Positions 53,949-63,245 of a DNA stretch of 64,000 nucleotides are shown here, piece after piece. The stretch is from assembly GCA_011050615.1 (NCBI GenBank), contig DRFJ01000054.1:1-64000 (forward strand), written 5' to 3'. Every line of letters begins with the position of its first letter. The first letter of the stretch is position 1. The notes beneath the pieces were generated by a model. That model searched no databases, had not been told where the DNA came from, and saw nothing but the letters and a program-made list of their open reading frames with translations. The translations under genes and the position numbers were made by a program. The DNA is from Bacteroidota bacterium (GTDB taxonomy: Bacteria > Bacteroidota > Bacteroidia > Bacteroidales > VadinHA17).

Positions 53949-55589
53949 TCAATTTTTAAACTGGTAAACCCTTACCCAGTCTATTTCCATTGAGCTGGAC
54001 CCGGGTATTGGTTTGTCCAGTCCTCCTGAAAAATTGATATACATGGGCTCACCGGGGATATTGTAAGTTTGCCTGAAAACCTCGTAATCATTTATTTTCC
54101 AGACCAGCTTGTCTGCCGTCCACTCAAGGGTATAGATATAAAAATCCCTGCCGTATTTGCCGCCTATTGACGTTTTTGCCATCCTGTCACCATTGGCGAA
54201 TAAATCCATCCATACCCTTCCCTTACCTGTGCGGCAAACATCAATGTGCGGGGTTACCTTTTCGGCCAGCAGGTAAAATGCATGTCTTGGACCGACAGCC
54301 GTATTAAGTTTCACCTTTGCCTGGAATATACCGTATTTCTGACGGAAGCTTTTGGCGGTGTTAATTATACCGGATGTATAGTTGAAATCTTTATTCCTGA
54401 ACCCGCCAAGGTCAGGATTCCAGACCTTTCCTTCCTTTTTTTGTGGCCTTGTGCTGATGCTCAGGATGCTGCTGCCAACATTAATATTTTCCGATTCGGT
54501 GTAGCAATGAAGGTCTGTTTCAAGCGAATACCTTTCCTTTAACAGCTTGTCGCCCCAGTAATGATTGGTAAGCCATTTCCCGGTGTCAAGGCTGCCTTCA
54601 TCAAATTCATCATGGAAGGTTAACACTCTGTGTTTCAGCACATCAAATTTATCCGAATCTTTAACCCTGAAATACCAGACTATATCGTCACTTTTTTTCA
54701 GCTTTTCGTATTCCTGCTCCAGCTTGTACAGATCAGATTTTTCGTAGCGCTTCTTATCCAGGAGGTAGGCTTTCCTTTCCCTGAACTGATCGGTTCCGAG
54801 GTAGTCTTTAAGTTCAGTGTGCCTTGCTACCTGCTGTGATCCGTCGAGTTTGTTGAAGTTTGAAAGTACTTTCGATGATTTAAACTTATAGAAGAATTTA
54901 ATATCGGGATCGTTTTTCAGTTTCTTATATTCCAGGAACAGCTTATATTCCTCTGTATCCTTGAAAGTAATGGGCTTCATATTCTTCTTTTCAAGGAAGG
55001 CACGGGAATTAATAAATTCTTTCAGCTCGCGGAAACGCTTTATGCCGGGAACAGATTCGAGTTTTTCAGCTTCTTCCTTCTTGCCCTTTTTCAGAAGCTT
55101 TTTATATGCCCTGATATTTGAATCTGATTTCAGTCTTTTATACTCCCTGTATTTATTGTATTCCTCCGTGGTTTTGAACGTGATGGGCTTCATCTTCTGC
55201 TTTTCCCTGAAACCGGCTGAATTTATTATTTTTCCCAGCTCTTCATAGCGTTTTATCCTGTCTGAATTTTCAAGTTCCCGGTACTTCTTAAGGTCCACAC
55301 TGTCGCGTGTTTTGAAATACATCACCAGGTCCTTGCTCTTATCCAGTTTTTTAAACTCCACTTCCTTGTTGTATTCTTCGGAATCTTTGAACCTGAGATT
55401 CTCAATATTTTCCTTTTTTGTTTTGAAATCAGTCGAATTTATCCGGGCGTCCAGTTCATTAAAGCGCTTCAGTTCATCCGATTCAAGGAATTTCTTAAGT
55501 TTTTTAAACTCTTCGATAAGTGCATTTTCTTCCTGCTCTATCTTTGATGTTGAAGGGATTAACCCAAGTGACAGTTTGAGCTTAGCCAT
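53949..55589 (-). CDS. Repeat protein (about 4.5 x ~72 aa) fused to a C-terminal GH16-like domain with altered catalytic motif
   Basis: Start MAKLKLSLGLIPSTSK; repeats such as YKRLKSDSNIRAYKKL...GIKRFRELKEFINSRAFLEKKNMKPITFKDTEEYKLFLE; C-terminal FHDEFDEGSLDTGKWLTNHYWGD...YGIFQAKVKLN...MYINFSGGLD...MEIDWVRVYQF. Confidence 0.75.
   Translation of the reverse strand: MAKLKLSLGLIPSTSKIEQEENALIEEFKKLKKFLESDELKRFNELDARINSTDFKTKKENIENLRFKDSEEYNKEVEFKKLDKSKDLVMYFKTRDSVDLKKYRELENSDRIKRYEELGKIINSAGFREKQKMKPITFKTTEEYNKYREYKRLKSDSNIRAYKKLLKKGKKEEAEKLESVPGIKRFRELKEFINSRAFLEKKNMKPITFKDTEEYKLFLEYKKLKNDPDIKFFYKFKSSKVLSNFNKLDGSQQVARHTELKDYLGTDQFRERKAYLLDKKRYEKSDLYKLEQEYEKLKKSDDIVWYFRVKDSDKFDVLKHRVLTFHDEFDEGSLDTGKWLTNHYWGDKLLKERYSLETDLHCYTESENINVGSSILSISTRPQKKEGKVWNPDLGGFRNKDFNYTSGIINTAKSFRQKYGIFQAKVKLNTAVGPRHAFYLLAEKVTPHIDVCRTGKGRVWMDLFANGDRMAKTSIGGKYGRDFYIYTLEWTADKLVWKINDYEVFRQTYNIPGEPMYINFSGGLDKPIPGSSSMEIDWVRVYQFKN
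54600..55560 (-). repeat. Internal protein-level tandem repeat (about 72 aa period)
   Basis: Units beginning FKKLDKSKDLVMYF, YKRLKSDSNIRAYK, YKKLKNDPDIKFFY, YEKLKKSDDIVWYF align by eye. Confidence 0.75.
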
Positions 55590-55885
55590 GCTGAAATTGT
55601 TTGTATATAACCTGTTAAAGATAAAAAATCTTTCAAAAATAAAACACCAAAGCTGCATTATTATTGTGTCACCGGATTCTGAGGACTAAGGAATTAAGAA
55701 GTGATTGATATTCGGGCGGAGAGCTGCCTGATTAGTTTAAGTAAGGCAATAATGTAATAGGCTCATTCGGTGGCGCGGGTCTCACAACTCTTACCCGGAT
55801 GAAGTTTAGCAATTATGAAATGACGGGATTTGGATTTTAAAAAAATACGGAAAAACCTGGGAAAGCCCATTTGAATTTTTTATAT

Positions 55886-55905
55886 TTGACCGACCGTTCA
55901 TTCAA
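55886..55905. promoter_or_regulatory. Candidate TetR-family operator upstream of the TetR gene
   Basis: Imperfect palindrome TTGACCGACCGTTCATTCAA immediately upstream of the regulator. Confidence 0.5.
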
Positions 55906-55953
55906 AAACAGTATTTTGTTTGCTAAATCATTGACTGAACATTTAATTAAAAT

Positions 55954-56526
55954 ATGCCGAGAACACCACAACAGTTTGAAGGAATAAGGGAAGAGAGGAA
56001 ATCTTCAATAATGCTTACGGCTCTTGGCCTGTTTGCAAAGAACGGCTTTCATGGAACCACAATTAGCACCATCGCAAGGGAAGCAGGAATATCAAAAGGA
56101 TTATTATATAATTACTTTGAAAGTAAGGATGATCTGATAAAGACTATTATTTACTCTGGCCTCGATAAACTTGACAGGCTTGTGGATCCTGATAAGGACG
56201 GAGTGCTGACGGGGGATGAAATGGAGTACTTCCTGGACAAGTTTTTTGGTATGCTGCAGCATGATATATCTTTCTGGAAGCTGTATTTCACCCTCTTTGT
56301 CCAGGAACCTGTTATAAAGCTGGTCAGGGACAGGCTTGCTGAATCGGTAAACAAATATATTGCACTCCTTGTCGCCTATTTTAAAGGACGTGAATTTGAG
56401 GATCCATATACCGAGGCAGTGCTCTTTGGTGCCATGCTTGATGGTATAGCGATAAATTATATTGCCAATTCGGAATTGTTTCCGGTAGAGAAAATTAAAG
56501 AACGAATACTCCAGAAATATAGTTAA
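55954..56526 (+). CDS. TetR/AcrR-family transcriptional regulator
   Basis: SSIMLTALGLFAKNGFHGTTISTIAREAGISKGLLYNYFESKDDLIKTI. Confidence 0.93.
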   Translation: MPRTPQQFEGIREERKSSIMLTALGLFAKNGFHGTTISTIAREAGISKGLLYNYFESKDDLIKTIIYSGLDKLDRLVDPDKDGVLTGDEMEYFLDKFFGMLQHDISFWKLYFTLFVQEPVIKLVRDRLAESVNKYIALLVAYFKGREFEDPYTEAVLFGAMLDGIAINYIANSELFPVEKIKERILQKYS

Positions 56527-56536
56527 AGACTTAAAA

Positions 56537-57286
56537 ATGACAAAGAAACTGCTTACACTATTATTGCTCATTTATCCATGTTTATCCCTTGCGGCCCAGG
56601 ATGCCGCTGAAATAGTGAAAAGGGCGAATGATAAGATAAATGGTGAAAAATCGAGTTACAGCGAAATGAAAATGACCATTGTGCGTCCCGATTGGGAACG
56701 AACGCTGGAATTCAAGAACTGGACAAAGGGTAGGGAATATGCCCTGACTTTAATTACGGCTCCTGCCAGGGACAGGGGGCAGAGCTTCCTGAAGAGGGGC
56801 TCGGAGATGTGGAGTTGGAACCCGACCATCAGCAGGATGATAAAATTACCTCCCTCCATGATGTCGCAGGGATGGATGGGATCCGATTATACCAATGATG
56901 ACATACTCAATGAATCATCAGTGGTGGATGATTATATTCATGAACTTGCCGGGGAAGAAGAAATAGAAGGGCGCCTTTGTTACAGGATTAAAATGACGGC
57001 CAAAGAGGATGCGGCAGTTGTCTGGGGGCACCAGGTAAGATGGATTGATAAGGATGATTATTTATTCATGAAAGCCGAACTTTATGATGAAGATGGCTAC
57101 CTGGTCAGAACGGAGCTGGGTAAAAATTTAAAAATCATGGATGGAAGGCTGATACCGACCATACTGGAAATAATTCCTGAAGATGAAGAAGGACATAAAA
57201 CAGTTGTGGAAATTGAAAAGATCGAGTTTAATATCCCTGTTGAAGATGACTTCTTTTCACAGCAAAACCTGAAAAGAGTAAGGTAG
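56537..57286 (+). CDS. LolA-like outer-membrane lipoprotein-sorting family protein
   Basis: Signal peptide; AAEIVKRANDKINGEKSSYSEMKMTIVRPDWERTLEFKNWTKGREYALTLITAPARDRGQSFLKRGSEMWSWNPTISRMIKLPPSMMSQGWMGSDYTNDDI. Confidence 0.88.
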   Translation: MTKKLLTLLLLIYPCLSLAAQDAAEIVKRANDKINGEKSSYSEMKMTIVRPDWERTLEFKNWTKGREYALTLITAPARDRGQSFLKRGSEMWSWNPTISRMIKLPPSMMSQGWMGSDYTNDDILNESSVVDDYIHELAGEEEIEGRLCYRIKMTAKEDAAVVWGHQVRWIDKDDYLFMKAELYDEDGYLVRTELGKNLKIMDGRLIPTILEIIPEDEEGHKTVVEIEKIEFNIPVEDDFFSQQNLKRVR

Positions 57287-57304
57287 AAGTAAAAAAATGC
57301 AGAT

Positions 57305-58717
57305 ATGAAAAACTACAAAATGGCCTGGAGAAATTTATGGAGGAACAGGCGAAGGACAGTCATAACATCCGCATCAGTGTTCTTCGCAGTATTCTTTGCA
57401 ATGATAATGAGATCATTACAATTAGGGACCTATGATTCCATGTATAAGAATATTATTGAATCATATTCAGGTTATATCCAGGTTCAGAATGAAGAATTCT
57501 GGGAGAATAAAATAGTTGACAATGTCTTCAACAATACCGCGGAACTGCAAAGCAGAATAACAGAGGATAAAAATGTCGAAGATCTTATTCCACGTTTCGA
57601 ATCCTTTGCCCTTGCATCAAGCGGGTCACGCTCAAAGGGGGTTATGGTTATGGGCATAGACCCGGAGAAGGAAAAGCTCCTGTCGGATGTTGAATCCAGG
57701 CTTGTTAACTACAGGCTGACGGATGAGGCAATAGATGCGATAAAAGCTGAGGATATACCTTCCTACCTTGCAAAGAACCTTGACCTTTTCCGTGATAAAT
57801 CATATTCTTCCGATGGGAGCTTACAGATTGACCTCGGAATAAAGGAAGGTGATGAAGAGACCCTGATGCCGGTTCTGACCAGGTATGCAGGTGTTGATAA
57901 CTCTTATTTCAGCATGGGTGAGGATAAGGCCCTTGTCGGGGACAGGCTGGCTCGTTACCTGGGGCTGGAGAGGGGAGATACGATAATATTGCTTGGCCAG
58001 GCATATCACGGTCATACAGCTGCAGGGAAATATGTTATTGGAGGGATAATAAAGATACCAAATCCTGAGCTGGATAATAAAATAGTATACCTGCCGGTAG
58101 ACGTATGCCAGACCCTCTATTACGCCCCCGGTATGTTAACTTCAATGGTTGTGCACCTGAAAGACAATGATGATGATGCCATTGAAGGCACCCTGGCGCG
58201 ACTCGATTCAAAACTGGACAGCCCATACCGTGTCCTTGCCTGGAAGGAAATGAACGAAACTCTTGTTCAGCAGCTGGATGCTGATGATAAAGGCGGCATG
58301 ATAATGATAGGCATACTTTACCTTGTCATTGCTTTTGGTGTTTTCGGTACCGTCCTGATGATGACGGCCGAGCGAAGGCGTGAATTTGGTGTCCTGGTTG
58401 CCATAGGAATGCAGAAAACAAAACTGACAGGAGTACTGGTATACGAGATGCTCTATTTAGGATTGCTGGGAATACTGGCAGGTGTGGCTATAGCCGTGCC
58501 TTCGATAATATACGGTTATTACCATCCCATACATTTTTCCGCCAGCCTGGCCAAAGTGTGGGAAGACTATGGTTTTGAGCCTGTTATGAAATTCCAGTGG
58601 ATCGATAAGTATTTTATTTCCCAGTCGCTGGTAGTGGCCATAATTGTTCTGGTGGCAGCCATTTATCCGCTTATAAAGATCAGGAAGATGAAAGAGGTTA
58701 ACGCTCTCAAAGCATAA
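57305..58717 (+). CDS. ABC transporter permease, FtsX/LolCE-like
   Basis: MAWRNLWRNRRRTVITSASVFFAVFFAMIMRS; C-terminal FtsX domain TAERRREFGVLVAIGMQKTKLTGVLVYEML. Confidence 0.9.
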   Translation: MKNYKMAWRNLWRNRRRTVITSASVFFAVFFAMIMRSLQLGTYDSMYKNIIESYSGYIQVQNEEFWENKIVDNVFNNTAELQSRITEDKNVEDLIPRFESFALASSGSRSKGVMVMGIDPEKEKLLSDVESRLVNYRLTDEAIDAIKAEDIPSYLAKNLDLFRDKSYSSDGSLQIDLGIKEGDEETLMPVLTRYAGVDNSYFSMGEDKALVGDRLARYLGLERGDTIILLGQAYHGHTAAGKYVIGGIIKIPNPELDNKIVYLPVDVCQTLYYAPGMLTSMVVHLKDNDDDAIEGTLARLDSKLDSPYRVLAWKEMNETLVQQLDADDKGGMIMIGILYLVIAFGVFGTVLMMTAERRREFGVLVAIGMQKTKLTGVLVYEMLYLGLLGILAGVAIAVPSIIYGYYHPIHFSASLAKVWEDYGFEPVMKFQWIDKYFISQSLVVAIIVLVAAIYPLIKIRKMKEVNALKA

Positions 58718-58728
58718 AAACGAATAAA

Positions 58729-60156
58729 ATGATTACAAAAACTGCATGGAAAAACGTATGGCGAAACAAGGTAAGGAGCCTGGTGGTTATCGCATCGGTT
58801 GCCGTCGGGATTTTTGCGGGAGTATTTGCTGTCGGGGTAATGAACGGGGCTATTGATCAGAGGGCTGATGATATATTCGAAAATGAGATTGCACATATTC
58901 AGATCAATCATAAGGACTTCAGGTCAAATAACGACCTTGTATGCAATATAAAAAATGTAAACTCAATCAGGGACCAGATCGGGGCTATGGAAGAAGTGGA
59001 GTCTGTCTGTGACAGGCTTTTTGTGGCAGGCATGGCAAATACGGCAAGGAAAAGTGTCGGGGTAAATATAATAGGGATAGATCCCCGGGAGGAAAAGTAT
59101 GTATTCGGCTTGTACAAAGAGCTTGAACCCGGAACGGGAGATTACTTTGGTGACCCTGAAAGGGAGGAACTGGCTTATATAGGCTTTGACCTGGCGAAAA
59201 ACCTTAATATAATCCGGTATGAAATCACAGACGAGGTAGCAGATCAGTTAAAAACGGCCGGACTGCCTGCAGAAATTTCAGGTGGTATAAGAAAATTCAC
59301 TGGGAAGAGGTTTGATAATGAAAAGAGCTTTAAGAAGGCAATGAGATCTGTTCTGACCGAAGACCAGGAAAAGGAATATGGAAAGCTGATACTCGAAACA
59401 TCCCAGACTTTCAGGGAAAGAGCCCGCTTCACCCTTACTTTCGTTGATATTAACAATCACCAGACGGGCGGTGTTTTCAGGGTTGGTGGCATCTACAATA
59501 TTTCCAACAGCATGTATGAATCAAGCTATGTATTTGTCAGAGACCATGTCATCAGAAGCCTGGTTGAACTGCCTGAAAACACTGCGCATAAAATAATAAT
59601 AAGGTTAAAGGACGTAGATGATACAAAGGCTGTAACCATGAAACTCAAAAGCGATTTTCCTGAACTTGAAGTTCTTGGCTGGAGGGAGATACAGCCTGAT
59701 ATGGCCCTGATGACGGATATGGCAGAGGTCATGTACGGTTTTTTTATGGCACTGATACTTGCAGCGCTGGCCTTCGGAATCGTTAATACCATGCTTATGG
59801 TAGTGCTCGAGCGCACCAAGGAGCTGGGAATGCTCACGGCCATAGGGATGAACAGGAAGAAAGTATTCAGGATGATCATGACCGAGTCGGTCTTCCTTTC
59901 GCTTACAGGAGGAATGGTGGGAATGTTGATAAGCTGGATAATAATAAGGATTACATCTGCCAGGGGCATAAATTTCGGCTCCATGCAGGAAGGCTTTGAA
60001 GCAATGGGCTTTTCATCACATATATATCCTGACATAGGGATAGGCTTTTTCTTTATTGTTACGGTTCTGATAATAGTAACAGGCGTATTATCCTCGGTCT
60101 ACCCGGCCTTCAAAGCCCTTAAGCTTGACCCGGCCGAGGCACTGAGAACAGAATAA
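58729..60156 (+). CDS. ABC transporter permease, FtsX/LolCE-like
   Basis: TAWKNVWRNKVRSLVVIASVAVGIFAGVFAVG; VLERTKELGMLTAIGMNRKKVFRMIMTES; AFKALKLDPAEALRTE. Confidence 0.9.
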   Translation: MITKTAWKNVWRNKVRSLVVIASVAVGIFAGVFAVGVMNGAIDQRADDIFENEIAHIQINHKDFRSNNDLVCNIKNVNSIRDQIGAMEEVESVCDRLFVAGMANTARKSVGVNIIGIDPREEKYVFGLYKELEPGTGDYFGDPEREELAYIGFDLAKNLNIIRYEITDEVADQLKTAGLPAEISGGIRKFTGKRFDNEKSFKKAMRSVLTEDQEKEYGKLILETSQTFRERARFTLTFVDINNHQTGGVFRVGGIYNISNSMYESSYVFVRDHVIRSLVELPENTAHKIIIRLKDVDDTKAVTMKLKSDFPELEVLGWREIQPDMALMTDMAEVMYGFFMALILAALAFGIVNTMLMVVLERTKELGMLTAIGMNRKKVFRMIMTESVFLSLTGGMVGMLISWIIIRITSARGINFGSMQEGFEAMGFSSHIYPDIGIGFFFIVTVLIIVTGVLSSVYPAFKALKLDPAEALRTE

Positions 60157-60180
60157 GAATGAAATATTAATATCACAGAT

Positions 60181-60867
60181 ATGAAAGTACTTGAACTGAC
60201 TAATGTACACAAGGTTTACAATACCACTCATGTTGAGGTGCATGCCGTAAATGACGTAAGCCTTGATTTTGAAGAGGGAGAATTTGCTGCTATTGTAGGC
60301 CCTTCGGGCTCAGGCAAGACCACACTGCTTAATATGATCGGAGGCCTGGATATGCCAACGGAAGGTAAGATACTGGTAAACAGCACTGACCTGTCAACCT
60401 TAAAGCCATCTGCCCTTATTGATTTCAGGATGAGAAACATCGGTTTTGTCTTCCAGTCATATAACCTGATTCCCGTCCTTACGGCAAAAGAAAACGTGGA
60501 ATTCATTATGAGCCTGCAGAAATGGCCCAAAAGGAAGAAAGATGAGAGGACCATGGAACTACTTGAAGCCGTTGGCCTTAAAGACAGGGTCGACAGCCGG
60601 CCGTCCCGGTTGTCGGGAGGTCAGCAGCAAAGGGTTGCCGTGGCACGGGCACTTGCTTCAAAACCAAGGTTTGTCCTGGCCGATGAACCCACTGCAAACC
60701 TTGATACAAAATCGACTGAAACCCTCCTTGATATTATGGAAAAACTTAACATGGAAGAAAATATCACCTTTATTTTCTCAACCCATGATGCCAGGGTTAT
60801 GAAGAAAGCAAGAAGAGTGATAACCCTGGAGGACGGGAAAGTAGTTTCTGATGAAAGAAGGAAATAA
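60181..60867 (+). CDS. ABC transporter ATP-binding protein, LolD/MacB-like
   Basis: IVGPSGSGKTTLLNMIGGLD, RLSGGQQQRVAVARALASKPRFVLADEPTANLDTKS. Confidence 0.95.
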   Translation: MKVLELTNVHKVYNTTHVEVHAVNDVSLDFEEGEFAAIVGPSGSGKTTLLNMIGGLDMPTEGKILVNSTDLSTLKPSALIDFRMRNIGFVFQSYNLIPVLTAKENVEFIMSLQKWPKRKKDERTMELLEAVGLKDRVDSRPSRLSGGQQQRVAVARALASKPRFVLADEPTANLDTKSTETLLDIMEKLNMEENITFIFSTHDARVMKKARRVITLEDGKVVSDERRK

Positions 60868-60978
60868 AATGAAACGGGCACAGCGAGCTCACGAACAGTT
60901 TTACTGTGAGTAAGCGCTTGCATTCGTTCTCAAATTTTTAATTAATTTATATTCAGTTAATTATAAAATTTTAAACGA

Positions 60979-62130
60979 ATGAAATTACATATCCTCCTCT
61001 TAATCCTGTTCCTTTTTAGCCTGGCTGCGGCAAATGGTCAGGATAAAACCGTTCAGGCTGAATTGACGGGATATATAAATAATATGCAGACCTTTATTTT
61101 TGAAGAACCGGAAGGGGACTGGGTCACGGATAATCTTATTCATAACAGGTTAAACCTCAGGCTATACGCCGGGTCAAAGCTTAGCTTTGCCCTGGAATTC
61201 AGAAACAGGTTTTTTACAGGTGACATGGTAAGCATGGATCCAACATACGCAGAAAGGCTGGCTTCGGATAAGGGTTTGCTCGATCTTTCAACAAATATTT
61301 TCAGTGAAAATTCCTTTATCCTGAATTCCAGGATTGACCGTTTGTGGGCTGATCTGAGCCTGGGCCCTGTGCAGATAAGGGCTGGCCGGCAGAGGATTAA
61401 CTGGGGACAGACGCTGATCTGGAATCCCAATGATATTTTCAATGCCTATTCCTATTTTGATGTTGATTACCCTGAACGACCGGGCAGTGATGCCATAAGA
61501 ATGCAGGTGTACCCGGATTATTCTTCAAGCATTGAACTTGCAGCTGCCATGGACGGTGATGAAAATCTCACTTTTGCAGGCCTCTACAGGTTTAATAAGT
61601 GGACTTATGATATACAGTTCCTTGCAGGGATAGCCGAAGGTGAGGATATCGTCTTCGGCACAGGGTGGTCAGGTGCCTTCGGTAGTACCTCATTCAGGGG
61701 AGAGATAAGCTGGTTTCATCCGGTGGAAAATTTCAGGGATACTACAGGGACGGGTCTTTTTACAGTAGGGCTGGACCGCGGCTTCTCCGGGAAGGGGATG
61801 ATGCAAATGCAGCTTATGTACTGCAATAAGCCATTTTCCTTTGACGCCTTTGATGATTTCTATTCCGGGAACCTGTCGGCAAAAGACCTTGCCTTTTCTG
61901 AATTCTCGCTGTTCGGCAGTGTAAGTTATCCTGTAAGCCCCTTATTCAATCTGAGTTTTTCGGCTATATGGTATCCTGACCTGAAAGGTTTCTACGCAGG
62001 ACCATCAGTGGAGATCTCACTTGCTGAGAACCTTGATTTTTCATTTATATGGCAACATTTCAATGCCGAATTGAGCAATGACAGAACAAGAATTAACCTT
62101 TGTTTTCTAAGGATGAAATACAGTTTCTGA
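60979..62130 (+). CDS. Outer membrane beta-barrel (DUF1302-like) protein
   Basis: Signal peptide; IRAGRQRINWGQTLIWNPNDIFNAYSYFDVDYPERPGSDAIRMQVYP; C-terminal strand LCFLRMKYSF. Confidence 0.7.
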   Translation: MKLHILLLILFLFSLAAANGQDKTVQAELTGYINNMQTFIFEEPEGDWVTDNLIHNRLNLRLYAGSKLSFALEFRNRFFTGDMVSMDPTYAERLASDKGLLDLSTNIFSENSFILNSRIDRLWADLSLGPVQIRAGRQRINWGQTLIWNPNDIFNAYSYFDVDYPERPGSDAIRMQVYPDYSSSIELAAAMDGDENLTFAGLYRFNKWTYDIQFLAGIAEGEDIVFGTGWSGAFGSTSFRGEISWFHPVENFRDTTGTGLFTVGLDRGFSGKGMMQMQLMYCNKPFSFDAFDDFYSGNLSAKDLAFSEFSLFGSVSYPVSPLFNLSFSAIWYPDLKGFYAGPSVEISLAENLDFSFIWQHFNAELSNDRTRINLCFLRMKYSF

Positions 62131-62169
62131 AATATTTAATATTTTAGCTCCCTGAAAAATCACTCATTT

Positions 62170-62904
62170 ATGGCTCTTTTACATGAATTTGAAAGGCACG
62201 GCAACTGGCTCTTTAAAAGAAGGGGATGGCTGCCCTTGTTTATTTTCATACCATCACTTGCTTATATCTATTTTTCCGGGGCCACAAATATGGATTTCAG
62301 GCCGGGCCTCGAGACAGCCTTTCTTGGTATAAGCCTTTTTGGACTCTTTATAAGGATAATAACAGTTGGAAGGACACCAAGGAACACCTCCGGAAGAAAC
62401 AGAAGCAAACAGATTGCTGACAGCCTTAACACAAAGGGAATTTATTCCGTTGTAAGGCATCCCCTTTACCTTGGCAACTTTTTCATGTGGCTGGGGCCGG
62501 TATTATTTCTCAGGTCAGTATGGATTACCATCATTTTCGGCCTTGCTTACTGGCTTTATTATGAAAGAATTATGTTTGCAGAAGAGCAATTCCTGAGGAA
62601 GAAGTTCAATGAATCATATGACCTGTGGTCAGAAAGAGTCAGGGCCTTCATTCCTTCATTCAGTAATTATACCAGGTCAGACCTGTCATTTTCACTCAGG
62701 AATGTTCTCAAGCGTGAGTATAATGGTTTTGGGACAATCTTTATAGTATTCGCCCTGCTCGACCTGACCCGCAATTACACCCTCGAAGAGCAGGCTGAAA
62801 TAAAGATCATGTGGCTTGTCTTACTTATTTTCGGTTTTCTTACATGGCTGATACTGAGAACGCTTAAAAAGCATACGGCGCTGCTTAATGTGCCCGGGCG
62901 GTAA
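62170..62904 (+). CDS. Isoprenylcysteine carboxyl methyltransferase/PEMT-like membrane methyltransferase
   Basis: GIYSVVRHPLYLGNFFMWLGPVLFLRSVWITIIFGLAYWLYYERIMFAEEQFLRKKFNESYDLW. Confidence 0.85.
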   Translation: MALLHEFERHGNWLFKRRGWLPLFIFIPSLAYIYFSGATNMDFRPGLETAFLGISLFGLFIRIITVGRTPRNTSGRNRSKQIADSLNTKGIYSVVRHPLYLGNFFMWLGPVLFLRSVWITIIFGLAYWLYYERIMFAEEQFLRKKFNESYDLWSERVRAFIPSFSNYTRSDLSFSLRNVLKREYNGFGTIFIVFALLDLTRNYTLEEQAEIKIMWLVLLIFGFLTWLILRTLKKHTALLNVPGR

Positions 62905-62935
62905 TATTAGGTTTATACCTACCTTTGCATCAAAT

Positions 62936-63241
62936 ATGGCAGCCTTAAAGAGAATACTGGTTTACATACTTCTGGTTCCGCTTTATCTATACAGGTGGTT
63001 TATCTCACCCCTTACGGGACCATCGTGCAGGCACACGCCCACATGCTCGAAATATGCAATTGAAGCGTTGAAGCGTCATGGTCCCTTGCGGGGCTTTTGT
63101 ATGGCCGCCAACCGTATAAGCCGTTGCAGGCCGGGTGGCACCCATGGTTATGACCCGGTACCGCTTATTTACGTAAAGAAGTACAAAGCCCTTAAAAGCC
63201 TCAGGAGAGCATGGCCAAGGGATAACAGGCTTAAGAGATAA
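62936..63241 (+). CDS. yidD: Membrane protein insertion efficiency factor YidD
   Basis: YLYRWFISPLTGPSCRHTPTCSKYAIEALKRHGPLRGFCMAANRISRCRPGGTHGYDPVP; start taken at 62936. Confidence 0.93.
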   Translation: MAALKRILVYILLVPLYLYRWFISPLTGPSCRHTPTCSKYAIEALKRHGPLRGFCMAANRISRCRPGGTHGYDPVPLIYVKKYKALKSLRRAWPRDNRLKR

Positions 63242-63245
63242 GGCT

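Noticed and set aside
53954-55589. Repeat region of the GH16-like protein as an S-layer, FF-domain or spectrin-like domain
   Set aside because: Superficial resemblance only (charged helices with aromatic positions); I could not support any named family, so it is reported as an unidentified repeat.
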